Positions 61,201 through 64,000 of a DNA stretch of 64,000 nucleotides are shown one piece after another (positions within the stretch are counted from its first letter, which is position 1; each line of letters begins with the position of its first letter). This DNA is from an uncultured Bacteroidales bacterium (GTDB lineage: Bacteria; Bacteroidota; Bacteroidia; Bacteroidales; Bacteroidaceae): assembly GCA_902771725.1 (NCBI GenBank), contig CACXXT010000007.1, positions 1 through 64,000 on the forward strand, in the 5' to 3' direction. The position numbers and the translations under genes are program-made. The notes under the pieces are model-generated. The model made no database searches, was not told where the DNA came from, and worked only from the letters and a program-made list of their open reading frames with translations.

Positions 61201-64000
61201 TCATAAATGGCACCATAGTAGTAGAACCGTTCTGCAAGTTCGTTGGAATAGATCTTCAACTTAGAGCATAGTTGCTGGGCTACGTTGTAGGCACCGATGT
61301 AGTCCTTCACCAGGTCGCCGAAGACGTAGGTGTAGTCCGTGTAGTGGTTGATGTTCAGGGGCTCAACGGTGCTGGCCTTGCCGTCCTGGTTGGCGGCAGT
61401 GAGTCCGCCGATGGTGCCGCCGACAGAGGGCAGCGGGTACTTGGGATGGTTGGAGTCGTTGTAGTTCCAGGTGTTCCAGACATTGTACATTTGCTTGCGG
61501 AGCTGCAGCAGCGACTTGTTGGACTTGTCCTTGAGGAACTCGGAGTTGACGACGGTACCGTTGTAGTTGAAGATGAGGCTCTCGGAGCCGAACTTCACCG
61601 GCACGTCGTCGAAGCCGTAGTTGCTGATTTCGCGGTCGCCGATGAACACCCACTTGCCGAGATAGGCGAAGTAGAGGTACGGGTCAATGAGGCGATAGGG
61701 CAGGTTGTATTCGTTGGTGACACGGCCCTGGGCGTTCTTGATGCCCTGGAACTTCACGTTCTTGAAGACGAGGTCCTCGTCAGTGAAAAGATCGCCACCC
61801 CGTGAATTGTAGTAGTCCTTCTCGTACTCGATGGTGGGTGCCTGGTCGATGCTTCCTCCGACGAAGGGTTTGCTGTAGGCCACAGGTTCTGTCTGGCTGC
61901 TGGTGGTAGTGATCAGCCAGTTGTCGGATTTATACATTTCACCGTCCACAGTCTTTTCCATGATGTGGTGAGGCAGTGGGGTAAGGTAGAGATCCACGAG
62001 GGCGAAAGTACTGTCCTTGTCATCAACGAGTTTGTCAACAATAACCTTTTCGACATACTCCCCTTTATTGTTGTATTTGGACACCAACTCCTTTTCCTTC
62101 TTCTTATGGAAATAGGTGTAGAGGAGCTGTAGGTGGTATTGTTCTGTGCTGAAATCGTAGTTCTGCTTATTGGCATTTCGCCTGGAGGAGTACTGATAGA
62201 ACTCGCGGAAGGCTTGTTCTGGTTCGAGGTTGTAGCAGTTGCCATTGACCTTATAGACCGCATTGCGCTCCTGGCGCAGGGTATCGCCGTCGATCACAGC
62301 ACTGAGCACCCATGTCATCTTCTCCGTGGGTAAGTTGTTGCGGATGTCGCGGTTGAGGGCGATGGTGGGGTGCATGATGTCTGTGAAGTAGGACGGGACG
62401 GCGCCTTCGCCACGGTTGTCCACCACACGGGTGCCGTTGGTGGAGGGATAGGCCAATGCTACGTAGGGCTCCAAATTGCGGATGGAATCGGTGACAATCT
62501 TCTCCTCTTCCTCGCCCTTGATGCGGAAGAACCAGGCCTTGTTCTGCTGCCAGTGGATGTTGTAGGGCTTACTGTCCTTCTCGCTGTAGTATGAACACCA
62601 GACGCGTCGTCCGTTTTCAATCTCGTAGGCATCGGCACTCAGGATGAGCATATAGCTGTGGCCGGCCTTGAGGTCCATGTTGGTGAGGTGGAAGGTGCTG
62701 CCCTTGTCCTCGCGGAAGCTGACGTTGACCTCGCCTGATATGTTGTTCCGGTTGAGGAAATCCTGAATATCAGAAGAATCATGGCTGGTAAGTCTCTTCT
62801 TGCGGTCAGTGGTGACGCCGCTGGTGATTTCCTTGCCCTGCATGATGTAGGAAGCTTCGTTGACGGTCTCGCTCCTTGACTTTTTCAGGAAATTCGAGGC
62901 GAATGCGGTTTCGTGGCCTGTGTTATATTTTTGTATATCGGTCCGGTCAATGGCAAAGGCGGTTCCACCTCCATAATTGTTCACAATCACGACCTCGCCA
63001 TTCCAGAGCTTTCTCAGGTCATTCTCTGTCCAACCGGATAAGAGGCCTTCGTCGTTGAACTTCTCCATCCACTTGGTGGGACCTTCTCCGAGGTCGAAGA
63101 GGCGGACACCCATCTTCATGCCGTTGAGGTTCTTGTCCTTGTTGATGTCGAAGACATAGGTGCGGCTGGCGTTGAGTGCATAGGACTTCTCCAAGTCTTC
63201 TTGCTTGACCTCATCCTTGTCGGCCAGCTCACTCTCCCAAGAGGGATCCACCAGACGGTAGTGGCTGCCGATGGAGGACTGGGTGGTGAAGGTCATGTTC
63301 TTCGCCTCGTTCAGGGAGATGGCGAAGGTGGGGTCGATCAGTGCCTGGGCAATGCTGTCGGAACCGTGGCTGACGCCCTGGAACATCTCGAAGCCGTCGA
63401 GGGCGTTGCCCTTGAAGGGCACGCAGTGGTCGCCGGCAGAGAATTCGAACTTCTTGTTGATCTTGCAGAGACCGCCGAGGAGGCTGATCTTGATGCGGGC
63501 AGAACCTTCGACCCAGGTGGGGTTCGGCAATCCGATTTCGAGGACACCGCCAATGCCGGCATCGAAGATGCTGACCTTCTCGTTGATGAAGGAACCGATG
63601 TGGATATGTATGCCCAGTTGTGCTGCCAGGTAGGCATAGAGCTGGCCCATGGCGTACCAACCCTTGTAGCCCATGTGCGAGCCGGAGTTGACGCAGAAGG
63701 CGTTGTTGCCGTAGTTGACGAGGGCTGCATCGAAACCTGCGATGGCATCGAGGGAGCCGTAGAGAAGGCCGAGGTCGATGCCGATATGTCCCCAGGCGCT
63801 GGCACCGACCATGATGCCGCCGTTGCAGGAGTTGGGGTCGAGGAGTTTCTTGGCAGCGGCCTTGCGGCTGCGCTCGGCCTTGCCGAGGTCGGCACCCATG
63901 TCGGCCTGGTCGGCCTTGTGTCCGCTCAGGAACTCGGTAATCTTTGTGGGGATGGCAGGAAGTGCACCGCCATCGGGCAGTTCGTTGCCGATGCAGAGGT
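55275..64000 (-). CDS. Giant TANFOR-cluster protein with C-terminal BspA/DUF285 repeats (5' partial)
   Basis: More than 2900 residues lie in the window and the frame continues past the right edge (LCIGNELPDGGALPAIPTK). The first roughly 1150 visible residues match the C-terminal core of the 2708-aa giant: GQLYAYLAAQLGIHIHIG, DAGIGGVLEIGLPNPTW and MHPTIALNRDIRNNL. From about 60535 onward the protein departs from its paralogue and consists of five blocks. Each has a beta-rich header (such as VIWTRGNKTLTFFYGMPVG) followed by repeats of the DUF285/BspA type (VTDMSYMFYGCSGLTALDFS). Such repeats usually serve as surface binding domains. The barrel gene expected upstream is outside the window. Confidence 0.85.
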   Translation of the reverse strand, partial: LCIGNELPDGGALPAIPTKITEFLSGHKADQADMGADLGKAERSRKAAAKKLLDPNSCNGGIMVGASAWGHIGIDLGLLYGSLDAIAGFDAALVNYGNNAFCVNSGSHMGYKGWYAMGQLYAYLAAQLGIHIHIGSFINEKVSIFDAGIGGVLEIGLPNPTWVEGSARIKISLLGGLCKINKKFEFSAGDHCVPFKGNALDGFEMFQGVSHGSDSIAQALIDPTFAISLNEAKNMTFTTQSSIGSHYRLVDPSWESELADKDEVKQEDLEKSYALNASRTYVFDINKDKNLNGMKMGVRLFDLGEGPTKWMEKFNDEGLLSGWTENDLRKLWNGEVVIVNNYGGGTAFAIDRTDIQKYNTGHETAFASNFLKKSRSETVNEASYIMQGKEITSGVTTDRKKRLTSHDSSDIQDFLNRNNISGEVNVSFREDKGSTFHLTNMDLKAGHSYMLILSADAYEIENGRRVWCSYYSEKDSKPYNIHWQQNKAWFFRIKGEEEEKIVTDSIRNLEPYVALAYPSTNGTRVVDNRGEGAVPSYFTDIMHPTIALNRDIRNNLPTEKMTWVLSAVIDGDTLRQERNAVYKVNGNCYNLEPEQAFREFYQYSSRRNANKQNYDFSTEQYHLQLLYTYFHKKKEKELVSKYNNKGEYVEKVIVDKLVDDKDSTFALVDLYLTPLPHHIMEKTVDGEMYKSDNWLITTTSSQTEPVAYSKPFVGGSIDQAPTIEYEKDYYNSRGGDLFTDEDLVFKNVKFQGIKNAQGRVTNEYNLPYRLIDPYLYFAYLGKWVFIGDREISNYGFDDVPVKFGSESLIFNYNGTVVNSEFLKDKSNKSLLQLRKQMYNVWNTWNYNDSNHPKYPLPSVGGTIGGLTAANQDGKASTVEPLNINHYTDYTYVFGDLVKDYIGAYNVAQQLCSKLKIYSNELAERFYYYGAIYDSFNNDDFDNALNNYVKGWNGVHRGQYIEVSDRGYSVRVPFYQLPLIYGDCFGNGAQFGYTSLNRSDRTFNKSIGESDMSSGDPASSNLSLRWPSAASNLLFFRLNDCGDQSRDAYGYNPLPFKYFEGNDWSSYSSCYKNSASIEHDQFDAHKALQAVTGFKARLYRVDSYDVQTGQYTVSPNQDCGGGPWVKTVNIGAGNSTAPNMDKMYSEVTAKDIYLYTHYDEEIPQVIWCPSTQSLIFHYNNRIVKAGEIYRANNKTYGRITSIFIGEKAKGNNWRTSSIMEKCTNIVITAEFLESAKKDFRNLQRFFEDFKNVTSVSGLRYLITDQTTDMSYMFSGCESLTSLDFSGCNTQNVTTMSHMFEGCQKLNSLDLSKFSTSKVKGMTSMFEGCKSLTSLNLSSFTGEALMSTTRMFADCTKLTSIDISGIIGTEDYYMCEHMFDGCTALRTLHMDALDPHPWGSYDEDMFKGVGSSLTCYYFAGLVTRVANQIPGRKVVQPDERAKVIYGRTSGGEDVLLFVYKPDNYKTGNTYTISTSYLDFDGSMSGSSVIWSEYQTTKLTVTVKGVWKGEDVTDTYSSPKWSTGASSVRTIYIDKDFVKTLPKSTAYWFKNFSQLTAIHGLPHLNTEGVTSMREMFAGCSNLTRLSLGDFVFGSSTRSTKFKVSNVTEMTAMFSGCSKLETLKLDNWDFSKVTTMYRMFENCASLTFEHLQTVFNKANSVTDMERMFYGCSSLLSNDPTYGLRINTDKVTDMTSMFSGCSSMKYIPTLSSTANVTKMSYMFNGCTALKEADVTKYNTAKVTTMERMFYGCSALEELNLGTNEFTKLTSASNMFYNVNRPCYIYIPSDATRVVSACSASTFPNRVLITPCCAFLLRSGSYYELMLYGGRTTLKNGDRCNISPYSGYTIERVFTGSTIQNSSEEPPWYAYSPITMSNVTKVYIHSSFSNVKLLNAKSYFRGMSSLTEIKGLNYLDVSAAKDVSMMFASCSKLATTDGLLYLDNATVAKSMFSGCSSLTSLPIVFGTSNTLTNTSYMFKDCTKLSSIGSTNYPRTANVTDMSYMFYGCSNLVSAPLSRFNTSSATNMQSMFSGCSKLGDSSLKGIKDFDTKNVIYMQSMLYGTKASELDLSSWNVAKVTNMNGMFKGCTELRKLTLGTNFDVSNVTGSTTAFTDVHDVAVMVPSAKLSTIKSNFTSKLGFRVGTTGDFYDENAAQTPQVIWTRGNKTLTFFYGMPVGTTFNGQTVTQKWTGNAVLNNTATSAPWTSTVKSDVTTVTFDKTFANARPTTTKGWFYNCSKLTTINGFENLCTVYSVTDMSYMFYGCSGLTALDFSNAMPLWGVNKVTTMAYMFYGCSGLKELKLTRFNNSNKVTSMERMFASCYNIQKLDISSFNTAEVTNANNLFNYMPNLRTLIVGSGFNFPKVSGKATSVFNNVSKCEITATQSVLNTVKSPIVSKLGFVEVTDGTNGDFVASDKKYVQAIWTSSNKTLTFYYGKQYKAGGKWNGYTITNVWTVSGSSTPWIDTVKGSMTAATIHESMADYGVSSCANWFKDCAKLTAVNGLTNLKTSSCLSYYNMFRGCKALTRADVSKFLTSWGYATNSSLTINLGCMFYECESLSTIDVSGWTETARVSNMAHMFWHCKAVTRLDLSKWKADNCTAMNSMFSGCENLTSLSINSNLNSANVKTMSYMFYNCKALTSIPVTSLNTQSVTDMSHMFEGCEVWKASFGEYSPWNWDTGNVTTMEAMFKGCKKISSLNLSNWNTSNVTTMYRMFYECEGIKESSSTNRYALLNVENFNVSKVTNMSSMFAYCSGIKWLKLSKWKTSALTNMNSMFYECKKLKEINISNFTLSASTDVAYAFYNCSELTDIDMRMKSQWSPQASKANYMFSGCNKATIQMNNNVRVTTNNKNSSIGNKYVVITDCNSGTPKTNMVTTMKNLGRSGSKMSWLKEYVGYGTSMTMEKRAQITVTEN

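Noticed and set aside
52949..64000. Interpretation of cluster 2 as a contractile injection or phage tail system
   Set aside because: Giant proteins and lipoproteins alone suggested this, but no sheath, tube, baseplate or ATPase gene is present.

Overview
The window comes from a high-GC member of the Bacteroidales, most likely Prevotellaceae. The evidence is: (i) promoters of the Bacteroidetes type (-33 TTTG, -7 TAnnTTTG) in front of many genes, with no clear Shine-Dalgarno sites; (ii) many Bacteroidetes-type lipoprotein and secreted proteins, with C-terminal tails resembling type IX secretion sorting tails; (iii) housekeeping genes of Bacteroidales type (514-residue glycyl-tRNA synthetase, fused gamma/alpha 2-oxoacid:ferredoxin oxidoreductase, a topoisomerase IV subunit A with a long tail).

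Layout. 1-145: 3' end of a gene, then a strong bidirectional terminator. 335-18875 (minus strand): a cluster for very large envelope proteins. In transcription order these are a 1011-aa Ig-like secreted protein, a 574-aa outer-membrane beta-barrel, a 2708-aa giant with a TANFOR-like N-terminus, a 777-aa fibronectin-III-like protein, a 245-aa Ig-like lipoprotein and a 778-aa lipoprotein. 19095-21752: a TPR/AraC membrane regulator behind malate dehydrogenase. 21941-24469 (plus): aminopeptidase P and a gamma-carbonic-anhydrase-like hexapeptide protein. 24503-29173 (minus): korA - DUF559 - korB - greA - SDR. 29216-30985: GH27 alpha-galactosidase. 31136-33075 (plus): FprA flavodiiron protein, rubredoxin, RecX. 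33112-39252 (minus): a GH95-GH2 glycosidase pair, then tRNA-Leu(UAA). 39433-41787 (plus): two glycosyltransferases. 41784-46389 (minus): parC, a DUF3316-like protein and an S41-like lipoprotein. 46617-48851 (plus): glyS and an FKBP-type lipoprotein. 48852-49411: a 560-bp non-coding stretch full of palindromes and a 22-bp tandem repeat. 49412-64000 (minus): a second copy of the envelope cluster in the same gene order (giant, Fn3, Ig-like lipoprotein, large lipoprotein), cut off by the window end.

The main discovery candidates are: (1) two paralogous TANFOR-type envelope clusters about 30 kb apart. The giant of the second copy keeps the same core but has its C-terminus extended by about 1750 residues of BspA/DUF285-type leucine-rich repeats. 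(2) A small cassette made of a DUF559 (Vsr-like fold) endonuclease gene flanked by inverted G/C palindromes. It sits precisely between korA and korB and supplies the stop of one and the start codon of the other. (3) A shared extended promoter motif with a dyad just after the -7 box. (4) G-poor, short-period repetitive leaders directly upstream of several start codons. (5) Several palindromic repeats, some inside coding sequence. Functions of the envelope clusters are inference only; nothing in the sequence identifies a substrate or ligand.
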